Shown here: piece by piece, positions 1 to 9,027 of the stretch
Position numbering within the stretch: the first letter of the stretch is position 1
Layout: each line of letters begins with the position of its first letter
Source: CAZWVI01 sp964637165
GTDB taxonomy: Bacteria; Planctomycetota; UBA1135
DNA: 34,578 bases
Reading direction: 5' to 3'
Assembly (NCBI GenBank): GCA_964637165.1
Contig: CAZWVI010000021.1
Span: forward strand, 1 to 34,578
Notes under the pieces: generated by a model
The model's input: only the letters and a program-made list of their open reading frames with translations
Databases searched by the model: none
Told to the model about the DNA's origin: nothing
Made by a program: the position numbers and the translations under genes

Positions 1-963
<963 letters not shown>

Positions 964-1123
964 ATTGATTTCAAAGCCCGAAGGCTTATTAATCTGGGTT
1001 TGAGGAATTGACTCTTCTTTACCTTTTCAGGCAAGGTCATCCTTGTTTTCAACGAACTTGAGGCCACAAAGGGCCCCGCTTTTTTATTTCCCCGACGGGC
1101 TTTCTGCGCCGTTAGGGTCGACC

Positions 1124-1151
1124 AATGTACCCCTTCCTGAGGCTCGGTCAA
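1124..1151 (-). promoter_or_regulatory. Sigma-70-type promoter of the rRNA operon
   Basis: On the minus strand TTGACC (1151-1146) and TACATT (1129-1124) are separated by 16 nt. The expected start is near 1117, about 150 nt before mature 16S, which is a usual distance for an rRNA promoter. An AT-rich tract with a T7 run lies just upstream and could act as an UP-like element. The match is by eye only. Confidence 0.65.
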
Positions 1152-1172
1152 GCCTTCTTGAAGAAATCTTTT

Positions 1173-1199
1173 AAAAAAACCCCAATTCTTCCGGAATTG
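1173..1199 (-). terminator. Possible weak terminator upstream of the rRNA promoter
   Basis: On the minus strand the inverted repeat CAATTC/GAATTG with a 5-nt loop is followed by GGG and seven T residues. It could stop read-through from the L,D-transpeptidase side into the rRNA promoter. The stem is only 6 bp and AT-rich, so it may be chance. Confidence 0.3.
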
Positions 1200-1376
1200 T
1201 TTTCATATTCACTGCCGATATAGCGTTCCCAAAACATAATTATAGCGGTTAAGCTCCATTTAACCTGACAAATCATTGCGCCTCACATTCCCAACAACCC
1301 CAATATTATTCCAAATAAAAACCCCTTTTCGCCTTCAAAAACAAAGAACTTAGGTCGGTTTAATTTAACTCATCAC

Positions 1377-1409
1377 AAAAAAAGCCGAGCTGAAGGAATC
1401 AACTCGGCT
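1377..1409 (-). terminator. Rho-independent terminator after the L,D-transpeptidase gene
   Basis: On the minus strand a perfect 7-bp stem, AGCCGAG/CTCGGCT, with a 13-nt loop is followed by a run of seven T residues. It starts 24 nt after the stop codon of the L,D-transpeptidase gene and should end that transcript. Confidence 0.85.
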
Positions 1410-1433
1410 GTACAGGCTGAAAAAGAGTCAAAA

Positions 1434-2645
1434 TTAGTGGCGCACAATCACTTTGCCCCCTCTTGGTAGCAGCTCAAATAGCTCCTCAACCTCTGAATTA
1501 TGCATACGAATACAACCTAGGGACTCGAAACTACCAATTGTGTCGTCTGCATTGGTGTTGCCGTGAATTCCGTATGACGGATCCTCGGAGAATCCCATCC
1601 AACGTGTCCCTAGCGGGTTCTCAGAGTTCCCAAAGGGCACAGGGTCACCACCTTGCTGCCAAAACACTGGCTCGCGTAAGAAGTCACCCAAAGTGAACTC
1701 CCCTAATGGAGTGGCGTTGCCGTCCTTACCAAAGCTGGCTTCGTAAATGCCGATTAAGTGATTCTCGCCAGCGTAAAGCAGCAAAACACGCTCGTTGCGC
1801 CAAGCCTCTAGATGCAGAGGGTCTGTTGGCAATTTTAATTTCTGCCCCAAACGCAAGTTGGTGTTAAACACACTTTTCCCATTAAAGATGTTCACCCACC
1901 CATAAGACAGTTGATAACCCTGTTTACGGAACTTGCGGCAAATCAAATTTAAGCTATCACCACCTTCCACTTGATATTCCTCAAAGCCCAGGAAGTCGCG
2001 CGCAAAGCCGCGCATACCATCGATGACACTGCTGTAACTCAGCATGCGATCGCGCGAATAACCAGCCTTAAACATCTCTCTACTTAAACGCCCCAGCCAT
2101 TCGGAAGCTGCCTGAAAGTCTCTATCCACATTTAACTGGAAACTAAGGGCATCCGCCCAGGCCAGCCAGGCGGGAGTTATATGCGCTGAAGAGTTCAAAC
2201 TTTCCATTAGAGGAGCTGTTCCGCCACTGGCAAATGCCGCGGCGAATTCATCGAAATCGCTGCCCAAGACCTGTGGCAGGTTTTGCCGCAACAGGGCCGA
2301 ATAAGTTCCGGCACCGTTAGTCCAAATACCTCGAAAATCATTCAAGGCATTTACGATCTCCGGACTATCCGTGGCGCTCCACTTCTCAGCACCAAGCCGG
2401 TGCCAATTATCCAGTGCAATAATGCCAGCGCGGGCAGTTCCGCCAGTCGAGGCATTAACCGCCACGCCCTGCGTATGAAAACTCGCACTAGTTGAAGGTG
2501 CGGTATCGTCACTATCAATATCTAACTTAATCGCCGAAACAGGTGCGAGCTCTGATTCTCCGCCCGAATCCAAAGGCTCAGGTTGGTGATTCCAAACAGC
2601 CCAAGAACAGGCCAAAATTACGAGTGCAAGCAGGTACTTTTTCAC
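1434..2645 (-). CDS. L,D-transpeptidase (YkuD) with LysM domain
   Basis: Predicted cell-wall enzyme that forms 3-3 peptidoglycan cross-links or attaches proteins to peptidoglycan outside the cytoplasm. The 403-residue product starts with a basic, hydrophobic signal or anchor segment (residues 1-19). A low-complexity Ser/Thr-rich spacer and an unassigned middle region follow. A LysM-like peptidoglycan-binding segment (about 228-276, beginning GGDSLNLICRKF) precedes a C-terminal YkuD domain. The catalytic signature is intact: His361 in the HGN element and Cys378 in SLGCIRMHN. The start codon is GTG with no clear Shine-Dalgarno; an ATG slightly upstream is out of frame and stops at once. It lies downstream of ileS, separated by a structured RNA region with its own terminator, and ends at a second good terminator. 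Family assignment is firm; the exact acceptor substrate is unknown. Confidence 0.9.
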   Translation of the reverse strand: MKKYLLALVILACSWAVWNHQPEPLDSGGESELAPVSAIKLDIDSDDTAPSTSASFHTQGVAVNASTGGTARAGIIALDNWHRLGAEKWSATDSPEIVNALNDFRGIWTNGAGTYSALLRQNLPQVLGSDFDEFAAAFASGGTAPLMESLNSSAHITPAWLAWADALSFQLNVDRDFQAASEWLGRLSREMFKAGYSRDRMLSYSSVIDGMRGFARDFLGFEEYQVEGGDSLNLICRKFRKQGYQLSYGWVNIFNGKSVFNTNLRLGQKLKLPTDPLHLEAWRNERVLLLYAGENHLIGIYEASFGKDGNATPLGEFTLGDFLREPVFWQQGGDPVPFGNSENPLGTRWMGFSEDPSYGIHGNTNADDTIGSFESLGCIRMHNSEVEELFELLPRGGKVIVRH

Positions 2646-2712
2646 TGAGTCATTTTGCCGATTTCAGCACACTGATACAAGTCTCAGAGCCTTAAAAAGC
2701 CTGGAAAACTCT

Positions 2713-2756
2713 AAAAAAACGCCACCCCGTCAAGATTACTCTGAACGGGGTGGTGT
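2713..2756 (-). terminator. Strong rho-independent terminator of the ncRNA
   Basis: On the minus strand a 12-bp GC-rich stem with one A-C mismatch (arms 2756-2745 and 2730-2719, core CCACCCCGT/ACGGGGTGG) and a 14-nt loop is followed by seven T residues at 2719-2713. It ends the transcript running from ileS or from the ncRNA promoter, 67 nt before the GTG of the L,D-transpeptidase gene. Confidence 0.9.
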
Positions 2757-2939
2757 TTGTGGCGGCGCGGGGAGTTGAAGTCGCTGGTCCCTGATTTTCA
2801 GGGTGGGCAGCAGCCCAATTTGATTTACGCAAATCGGAGCAAGCTCCCAAAAGAGAGGTATCGGACCCTCGGCTCGTGCCTCCCGACGTTAGCCACAAGA
2901 GACAGTCCGACTTTACCACGAATCAGAGCATTGTTCGCG
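2713..2939 (-). ncRNA. Candidate structured non-coding RNA of unknown family
   Basis: This gap between ileS and the L,D-transpeptidase gene is packed with inverted repeats. Reading the minus strand, a 6-bp helix TCGGAC/GTCCGA (2910-2905 with 2866-2861) encloses CTTGTG/CACGAG (2899-2894 with 2878-2873). The inner helix contains a G-U wobble that works only in the minus-strand transcript. Then come four perfect hairpins almost without linkers: 2847-2836, 2835-2822, 2817-2804 and 2803-2789, with 5, 5, 5 and 6 bp if fully paired (the first is 4 bp with a normal loop). Short segments GTGG/CCAC and AAGT/ACTT could close the whole element. It ends with a strong terminator and has a plausible promoter. 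I compared it by eye with 6S, tmRNA, SRP RNA, RNase P RNA and T-box leaders and found no match; a leader riboswitch for the L,D-transpeptidase gene remains possible. Confidence 0.6.
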
Positions 2940-2945
2940 ATTTTT

Positions 2946-2975
2946 ATTAAAAGTTCACACTTCTAGCTTGGCCAA
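2946..2975 (-). promoter_or_regulatory. Possible promoter of the ncRNA
   Basis: On the minus strand TTGGCC (2975-2970) and TTTAAT (2951-2946) are 18 nt apart. They overlap the last codons and stop codon of ileS and would start a transcript near 2939. The -10 box is good and the -35 box is mediocre, so transcription as the 3' part of the ileS message is an alternative. Confidence 0.4.
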
Positions 2976-5900
2976 GCTCACCAGAAGAATGACATCGTCA
3001 GGCAATTCGAACTCAGTGAACGGTGCCGAACTATCAACATCCCAAACTGGCGCCTCAGCCGCCAAGACCTCGCTGCCGATCCATTGACCAAACTCCTCAA
3101 CAACCCCCTGCAGTATTTGCGAGCCGGCAAGCGTTAATTCAATACGGTCACTAACATCCAATCCTGTATCACGACGCAATCCTTGCACACGATTAACTAT
3201 CTCGCGCGCGAAGCCTTCGCGCTTCAAGGCATCTGTTATTTCAGTTGCCAGTGCAATCGTCACATCGCCATCAGTGGCCGCCTCCAAGCCTTCAACACTA
3301 AGCGTTTCAAACACCATATCCTCTTCACTTAATTCGTAAGTGCTGTCCCCGACCTGCAAGGATAGCTTTTCACCGGATTGGAGATTAAACAAACTTGCCC
3401 GGTCGAGTTGGGCAATGGCTCCAGCAAGCGCCTTCATGTCTTTTCCAGCCCGCTTACCCAAGCGAGGGTAGTTTGGTTTGGCTTTCACCTCGATGAAGTC
3501 GGGAGTGCCATCGATCCACTCGACTTGTTTTACGTTTAATTCCTGCAACAAGCTATCGCCATATTCTTGTGGACTCACCGGTAACTTCTCAGATCCCGCG
3601 ACGTGCACAATTAACTTTGTGAGCGGTTGGCGAACGCGAATTTGAACTCGCTCGCGGACCGAGCGACCCAAACTTGCGGCGGCCATAACTGGCCCCATCG
3701 CACCTTCAAGCGCACAGTCGCGAAAGCCATCTTCACTTGGGAATTCAACAAGATGAACACTTTTAGTTTCGCCGGTCAAGCGAGACCAAAGAGCTTCGGC
3801 CATAAACGGTGCGACCGGGGCAATCATTTTGCTCACGTCACCAAGCACTTCCCATAAAGTGTCAAAGGCTGCGTTTTGCGAATCTCTGTCTTCAGCATTC
3901 CAAAAGCGACGACGATTGCGCCGAATATACCAATTTGACAGCTCATCATTAATCAATGCTTCAACTGCTCGCAATGCGCGCGCCGGCTCCAATGATTCGA
4001 AAGCTTCGATGCAGGTAGCCGCACACGCGGTAACTCTCGATTTAATCCAGCGGTCGAGTGCCGGGCGTTCTGTTAAATCGCTCGGTTGGGTCCTCTGCCA
4101 GTTCTCCGTACGGGCGTAAAGTGCGAAGAAATCATAACTTGCAATCAGTGTTCCAAGTACGCGACGGCGCACCTCGCTGATTGCTTTCGGGTCAAAACGG
4201 CGCGACAAATGAGCTGCGCCCCCAGTCAATAAACTCCATCGAACAGCATCGGCGCCATGTTCGGCGACCGCCTCAAATGGCGGAACAATGTTGCCGATCC
4301 GTTTGGACATTTTGCGCCCATCAGCATCGAGTAGCAGGCCATTAACCATTACAGATTTGTATGAACTACCTGAGTGCAAACGCGGTAATTCTATTCCCCA
4401 TAATTTTCCGCTTGCCCACAGACTTTCATCAACTGATGTAAGAAAAACGCCAATCGCGTGCAAGGTGTAGAACCAACCTCGAGTTTGGTCCATTCCCTCG
4501 GCAATAAAGTCGGCTGGAAATTGTTCGGCCAACAAATCTCGGTTTTCAAAAGGCCAGTGGTATTGCGCAAAAGGCATTGCACCGCTGTCGAACCAACAAT
4601 CAATCACTTGCTTAACGCGCGCCATAGTTCCATCGCAATCATTGCAACTGCATGGGAATTTAATTTCATCAACGCCGGGGCGATGGGGATCAAATTCGTC
4701 GCTTAGTGGGCTGCTCAACTCACCAAGTTCGGCATAAGACGAAACGCAATGCCAGTGACTTTCATTCTTGTCACACACCCATACCGGAAGCGGAGTTCCC
4801 CAGTAGCGGTCGCGCGACAACGCCCAATCAATATTATTTTCCAACCATTCGCCGAAACGACCGCTGCCAATTTCACTTGGCGACCAATTTATTTTGTGGT
4901 TTTCGGCAATCATTTGCTGCTTGTAATTAGTGGTCCGAATAAACCATGCTGGGGACGGCAAGTAAATTAGCGGAGTATCGCAACGCCAACAATGCGGATA
5001 ACTGTGATTACATTGACTCTTTTTCAAGAGACGGCCGCGTTGCTTCAGGTCATCGCACAGTGGTTTATTGGCCTCGCGAAAAAAGGTCCCAGCGGTAACT
5101 TCAGCAACATCACACAAGAAGCGTGCTTCGCCTCCAACGGCCAGTATTGCGCTGATTTCGTCGCGTTGAGCAATTCGGAAATCATCGGCTCCGTAAGGTG
5201 CCAGATGAACAACCCCGGTGCCATCAGTATTAGAAACATATGAGTCAACGCAGACGACATGCCGGCGGTCGCCTTCGTTAACAACTTTGCCTCCGGTGAA
5301 TTCGAATAATGGTTGATAAGCGAGCCCGGCTAAATCTTGACCGGTTACTTTTCCTATAACATCCCATTCATCTTCAGCAAACAAAGCGGCGGCCTGCACT
5401 TCAAGCATCACAAACTTGTCACCTGAATGAGTAATAATTGCATACTCTAATTCAGGATTAACACACACACCCATGTTAGATGGTAATGTCCAAGGGGTGG
5501 TAGTCCATGCAATCATTGCCGCACCCTGTAATTCACCAGGGGCATCAATCAGTGGAAAGTTGACCCAAACAGAAGGGTCGTCAATGTCCTTATAACCCTG
5601 ACCGACTTCGTGACTAGACAGGCCGGTTCCACAGCGTCCACACCAGGGCAACACTTTGTGACCTCGGTACAACAAATCATTGGCAGCGAAACGGCTGAGC
5701 AAAAACCAAACAGACTCTACATAATTAGAGTCATAAGTAACGTAGGGTTGTTCGTAATCGAGCAGATAACCAATCCGTTGAGAAAGTTCTTGCCACTCTT
5801 CTTTATACGTAAAAACTGAATCTTTGCAAGCTTGATTGAAAGGCCCGATTCCATGTTTTTCAATATCCGGCTTGCCACTAATCCCCAACTGCTTTTCAAC

Positions 5901-6191
5901 CTCTAATTCAACCGGCAGACCGTGGGTGTCCCAGCCAGCTTTGCGCAGAACTTTACGTCCGCGCATGGTCTGAAAACGACATACGGAGTCCTTCAAAGTG
6001 CGTGCTAACACGTGGTGAATACCCGGCCGCCCATTGGCAGTTGGTGGACCCTCGTAAAAAACGAATGCATCCGCTTTAGCCCGGGCTTTAAGGGTTGCGT
6101 CAAGTAAATCCTGCTCATTCCATTGAGCAAGAATTGATTTTTCAAAGGCGTCAACGCCAGTTTGAACAGCGGAGCTAAGTGGCTCGAACAT
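2955..6191 (-). CDS. ileS: Isoleucyl-tRNA synthetase (IleRS)
   Basis: Class I aminoacyl-tRNA synthetase that charges tRNA-Ile in the cytoplasm. The frame is open to 6317, but I start at the ATG at 6191: the product then begins MFEPLSSAVQ, a normal IleRS N-terminus, and no longer overlaps the GNAT gene. This gives 1078 residues, the usual size for the type 2 (eukaryote-like) IleRS. The ATP-site signature is at 57-60 and reads GIHH, not the usual HxGH. The CP1 editing domain has TTPWTLPSN (231-239) and GTGVVHLAPYGADD (near 324-337). The second ATP-site motif is KMSKR (627-631). Cys pairs in WCGRC (183-187), CWRC (401-404) and CSCNDC (514-519) may bind zinc. The gene is 41 nt downstream of the GNAT gene and probably shares its transcript. 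Function is firm. Confidence 0.97.
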   Translation of the reverse strand: MFEPLSSAVQTGVDAFEKSILAQWNEQDLLDATLKARAKADAFVFYEGPPTANGRPGIHHVLARTLKDSVCRFQTMRGRKVLRKAGWDTHGLPVELEVEKQLGISGKPDIEKHGIGPFNQACKDSVFTYKEEWQELSQRIGYLLDYEQPYVTYDSNYVESVWFLLSRFAANDLLYRGHKVLPWCGRCGTGLSSHEVGQGYKDIDDPSVWVNFPLIDAPGELQGAAMIAWTTTPWTLPSNMGVCVNPELEYAIITHSGDKFVMLEVQAAALFAEDEWDVIGKVTGQDLAGLAYQPLFEFTGGKVVNEGDRRHVVCVDSYVSNTDGTGVVHLAPYGADDFRIAQRDEISAILAVGGEARFLCDVAEVTAGTFFREANKPLCDDLKQRGRLLKKSQCNHSYPHCWRCDTPLIYLPSPAWFIRTTNYKQQMIAENHKINWSPSEIGSGRFGEWLENNIDWALSRDRYWGTPLPVWVCDKNESHWHCVSSYAELGELSSPLSDEFDPHRPGVDEIKFPCSCNDCDGTMARVKQVIDCWFDSGAMPFAQYHWPFENRDLLAEQFPADFIAEGMDQTRGWFYTLHAIGVFLTSVDESLWASGKLWGIELPRLHSGSSYKSVMVNGLLLDADGRKMSKRIGNIVPPFEAVAEHGADAVRWSLLTGGAAHLSRRFDPKAISEVRRRVLGTLIASYDFFALYARTENWQRTQPSDLTERPALDRWIKSRVTACAATCIEAFESLEPARALRAVEALINDELSNWYIRRNRRRFWNAEDRDSQNAAFDTLWEVLGDVSKMIAPVAPFMAEALWSRLTGETKSVHLVEFPSEDGFRDCALEGAMGPVMAAASLGRSVRERVQIRVRQPLTKLIVHVAGSEKLPVSPQEYGDSLLQELNVKQVEWIDGTPDFIEVKAKPNYPRLGKRAGKDMKALAGAIAQLDRASLFNLQSGEKLSLQVGDSTYELSEEDMVFETLSVEGLEAATDGDVTIALATEITDALKREGFAREIVNRVQGLRRDTGLDVSDRIELTLAGSQILQGVVEEFGQWIGSEVLAAEAPVWDVDSSAPFTEFELPDDVILLVSLAKLEV

Positions 6192-6232
6192 AACGGCAGA
6201 TTGTACGTCCGCCTGACCCCACAACTCGCGGA

Positions 6233-6694
6233 TTACCCTTGATAGATGAAGTGAAATTCGGTCGTGACGGAGGCGTCTTTCAATTCGCGAGTTTGGCCTG
6301 TTTTCAGCCACCCGCATTTTTTATAGAAGGCATGCGCCCGAACAAATCGAGTATCCGTCCACAGTTCAACGCCCTTCTTATTCTCGAAGGCGAAGTCCAC
6401 CACTAATTTTTGCAGGCGCTGCGCCCAACCACTACCGCGCAAGCTTGGCTGCAAATACATTTTTTTCAACTCGACAAATTGCCGCCCCATCGATGCCGCC
6501 ACAGTGCCAACAATTTCATCGTCGCAACAAAGCACCCAGAACATTGCAAAGGAACTTGCCGGAGTACGCAGCTCTGGCTCCTCCTCATCAACTAACAAAA
6601 CATTAGGTGGGTACTCCTTATAGCAAGCATCAATCAAGGAGATAATGCCGGCACTATCTTCATCCTTCGCCAACCGCAGGGACAGCTCAGCCAT
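6233..6694 (-). CDS. GNAT family N-acetyltransferase
   Basis: A 153-residue acetyl-CoA-dependent acyltransferase of unknown substrate. The fold is shown by the central strand FVELKKMYLQPSLRG with the acetyl-CoA pyrophosphate-binding motif RGSGWA (86-91). The C-terminal half, with ARG-rich helix and AFYKKCGW, is also typical of GNATs. The start is taken at the ATG at 6694, not an upstream in-frame codon, because it overlaps the stop of the preceding gene as TGATG, the standard arrangement of translationally coupled genes. The neighbours (two aldehyde dehydrogenase homologues and deoC upstream, ileS downstream) do not point to a substrate. It could be a small-molecule detoxifier or a protein acetylase; nothing in the sequence decides this. 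Confidence 0.85.
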   Translation of the reverse strand: MAELSLRLAKDEDSAGIISLIDACYKEYPPNVLLVDEEEPELRTPASSFAMFWVLCCDDEIVGTVAASMGRQFVELKKMYLQPSLRGSGWAQRLQKLVVDFAFENKKGVELWTDTRFVRAHAFYKKCGWLKTGQTRELKDASVTTEFHFIYQG

Positions 6695-7569
6695 CAGCAA
6701 GATGACGGATGCCAAATTGTTTTCATTTCGACAAAAGTCTCAATCCAGTACGGTGAACAGCATTGGCGACGATCGTAAAAGTCCACCTTCGTTTGCAATA
6801 GGGCATTCACACGCTTAATGTTTTCAGCCGCTCCAAGACGCAGAATCTCGCGCTGAGTATTATCGGCACACACCGCCGAAATTGCATCGACATCACGGTG
6901 GTTCGCAAAAATTGGGCACAGTTCCTTGTGCAATCCGCAGAGCAAATTCACGACACCAGCGGGCACATCGGAAGTTGCGCAGACTTCGCCCATCAAGGAT
7001 GTCGCCAATGGGTGCAATTCAGAGCCAAGAGCCACCACAACATTCCCGGCGGCTAAGGCGGGTGCGATTAGCGAGACCAAAGCGAGTAGTGGCTCATCAT
7101 CAGGAGCAATTACCGCAACAACTCCGGTTGGTTCCGGTACCGTAAAGTTGTAATAAGGGCCGGCGACAGGGTTTGAATTGCCGAGAACTTGTTGATACTT
7201 ATCGGTCCAGCCTGCAAAGCAAACCAAACGCTCGACTGCTTCCGAAACTTCTTTACGGGCGCGACGAACTCCGCCAGGCGTGGTAGCCGCAATCAGTGCC
7301 ACTGCCTCCTCACTTTTACCTTCAAGCATTTCGGCCATCCGATAAAGTATTTGCCCGCGGTTGTATGCCGTTCTATTTGCCCACAAATCACTTGCCTTCC
7401 GCGCGGCCACCACCGCATTACGCAAGTCTTTGCGCGAAGCATGACAACTATGCGCCAACGGCTTGCCGGCTTTATCTTTCACCAAAATTGTTCGACCAGA
7501 TTCAGTTCGCGGAAAGGCGCCGCCAATGAACAGTTTCCATGTCTTCATTATGTTAAGTCTTTCAGCCAT
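6694..7569 (-). CDS. Shortened aldehyde dehydrogenase homologue, probably non-catalytic
   Basis: The 291-residue product aligns with the N-terminal and NAD-binding part of the aldehyde dehydrogenase superfamily (LFIGGAF at the start; a segment like SLIAPALAAGNVVVALGSE near the middle) but stops where the catalytic domain should begin. The region corresponding to the substrate-binding PWNFP of its neighbour reads APDDEP. The cofactor-binding lysine of the KPAE motif is replaced, and there is no catalytic Cys or Glu element. The C-terminus ends with EMKTIWHPSSC, which resembles the conserved end of a family I remember beside full-length dehydrogenases, so this is probably not a random truncation. 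Its ATG overlaps the stop of the full-length enzyme as TGATG, and the downstream GNAT gene is coupled the same way. I infer a structural or regulatory partner; a decaying paralogue is the alternative. Confidence 0.8.
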   Translation of the reverse strand: MAERLNIMKTWKLFIGGAFPRTESGRTILVKDKAGKPLAHSCHASRKDLRNAVVAARKASDLWANRTAYNRGQILYRMAEMLEGKSEEAVALIAATTPGGVRRARKEVSEAVERLVCFAGWTDKYQQVLGNSNPVAGPYYNFTVPEPTGVVAVIAPDDEPLLALVSLIAPALAAGNVVVALGSELHPLATSLMGEVCATSDVPAGVVNLLCGLHKELCPIFANHRDVDAISAVCADNTQREILRLGAAENIKRVNALLQTKVDFYDRRQCCSPYWIETFVEMKTIWHPSSC

Positions 7570-9026
7570 CACACTAACTCCAAGTACGCCCGCAGGCCTT
7601 GCCGACCACCTTCGCGGCCAAAACCAGATTCTTTAAATCCACCAAAAGGTGAAGTCGCGTCAAAGCGGTTGTATGTATTACACCAAACAACTCCAGCTTT
7701 TAATTGCGAAGCAATTTCGAAAACCTTCGAACCCTTGTCGGTCCAAATACCAGCAGCTAGCCCGAAACGGGTGTTATTCGCTCTTTTGACGACCTCGGCC
7801 GGAGTGCGAAAGCTCATCACCGCCAACACCGGGCCAAATATTTCTTCGCGAGCAATGGTGTGAGCTGGCTGTACGCCAGTAAACCAAGTCGGTTTACACC
7901 AGAACCCTTGCTTGGGTAATTTACTAGCAGAGGCTTGGTGAAATTCAGCACCCTCATCCTTGCCGGCTTTAATATAAGAGCGAATGGTCTGCAACTGGTT
8001 AGCAGAATTAATTGCGCCGATGTCAGTATTTTTGTCGAGTGGGTCACCAATTCGCAGAGACTTTAATCTCAGGGCCAACTTTTCGCTTACCTCGTCAAGC
8101 ACACTTTCTTGAACAAACAAGCGTGAACCAGCGCAACAAACATGACCTTGGTTAAAGTAAATCCCACTTACAACGCCCTCAACCGCCTGATCGATATCGG
8201 CATCGTCAAATATGATGTTTGGCGACTTGCCGCCCAACTCAAGCGTGAGACGCTTATCTGTACCAGCAACCATGGCCGCTAATTGCTTGCCAACTCCAGT
8301 CGAGCCAGTGAAGGCTAACTTATCTACACCAGGATGGCCGGCCAGTGCAGCACCGGTCGCACCGGCTCCAGTAACAATATTGACGACACCTTCAGGCAGA
8401 CCGACTTCTTGCAAAACCTCTGCCAGACGTAAAGCAGTAAGCGAGGTAGTTTCAGCTGGCTTTAACACCACAGTATTTCCGCAAGCAAGTGCTGGTGCCA
8501 ACTTCCAGGCAGCCATTAGCAACGGAAAATTCCACGGGATAATCTGCGCGCAAACACCAACTGGCTTAGCTGAACGGCCGGGAAATGCGTAATCTAATTT
8601 ATCAGCCCACCCAGCGTGGTAGAAAAAATGCTTAGCCGCTTCGGGCACATCGACATCTCGCGATTCCTTTATTGGCTTACCACCATCCATACTTTCAAGG
8701 ATGGCAAATTCGCGCGCGCGTTCCTGTAGACGGCGGGCAATACGAAACAAGTACTTGGCGCGCTCACTTCCAGGCAGGCGCCGCCACTTCGGTAATGCCC
8801 AACGGGCGGCGGCAACCGCCTGATCGACATCGACCACATCTGCAACGGCAAAGTTGTAAAGATGTTGCTCAGTGGCCGGGTTAATACTGGCCATTTTTTG
8901 GTGGGAAGCTGCCGGCGCGAACTCTCCATTAATAAATAGGCCGTATTCAGGGGCGATTTCCACAGGGGTGGTTTCTGGCGCTGGGGCGTATTCCCAAGCA
9001 TTGGCGAATTTTAATTTTTTTGCCAT
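7569..9026 (-). CDS. NAD(P)-dependent aldehyde dehydrogenase
   Basis: Full-length (485 residues) cytoplasmic enzyme that oxidises an aldehyde to the acid. All catalytic elements are present: PWNFP with Asn165, the cofactor lysine in VVLKPAE (189), FTGSTGVGK (239-247), Glu263 in LELGGKSP and the nucleophile Cys297 in NQGHVCCAGSR. The ATG at 9026 is one base after the deoC stop (TAA-A-ATG), so the longer frame reaching 9101 inside deoC is not used. Its position between deoC and a shortened homologue suggests that its substrate is the acetaldehyde or glyceraldehyde 3-phosphate made by DeoC, or another deoxyribose-derived aldehyde. That substrate is inference; family membership and activity are well supported. 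Confidence 0.93.
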   Translation of the reverse strand: MAKKLKFANAWEYAPAPETTPVEIAPEYGLFINGEFAPAASHQKMASINPATEQHLYNFAVADVVDVDQAVAAARWALPKWRRLPGSERAKYLFRIARRLQERAREFAILESMDGGKPIKESRDVDVPEAAKHFFYHAGWADKLDYAFPGRSAKPVGVCAQIIPWNFPLLMAAWKLAPALACGNTVVLKPAETTSLTALRLAEVLQEVGLPEGVVNIVTGAGATGAALAGHPGVDKLAFTGSTGVGKQLAAMVAGTDKRLTLELGGKSPNIIFDDADIDQAVEGVVSGIYFNQGHVCCAGSRLFVQESVLDEVSEKLALRLKSLRIGDPLDKNTDIGAINSANQLQTIRSYIKAGKDEGAEFHQASASKLPKQGFWCKPTWFTGVQPAHTIAREEIFGPVLAVMSFRTPAEVVKRANNTRFGLAAGIWTDKGSKVFEIASQLKAGVVWCNTYNRFDATSPFGGFKESGFGREGGRQGLRAYLELV

Positions 9027-9027
9027 T

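Larger units (their letters stand above)
964..1376 (-). other. rRNA leader and upstream non-coding region
   Basis: No convincing protein gene lies in this stretch. From about 1117 to 964 it is the likely transcribed rRNA leader. A small hairpin with an AAGCC/GGCTT stem and TTCG loop at 974-987 sits immediately before mature 16S and could be part of a processing stalk. I looked for a canonical boxA antitermination element and did not find a clear one. Further upstream there is a good isolated -10 box (TATAAT, 1239-1244 on the minus strand) without a well-spaced -35, and an AT-rich stretch up to the terminator of the next gene. The only longer open frame (957-1151, minus) lies over the promoter and leader and is rejected. 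Confidence 0.6.

Noticed and set aside
2713..2939. Assignment of the structured RNA to 6S RNA, tmRNA, SRP RNA, RNase P RNA or a T-box
   Set aside because: 6S should be one long interrupted hairpin, but local hairpins dominate here. tmRNA needs a T arm with a pairing stem, and the TTCAACT-like stretch near 2775 is not flanked by complementary arms. The SRP GGAA-type loop, the RNase P P4 segments and a T-box sequence are absent. The element lies after ileS, not before it.
6192..6317. Longer N-terminus for IleRS
   Set aside because: The 42 extra residues are Arg-rich, overlap the GNAT gene and do not fit the family; MFEPLSSAVQ is the normal beginning.
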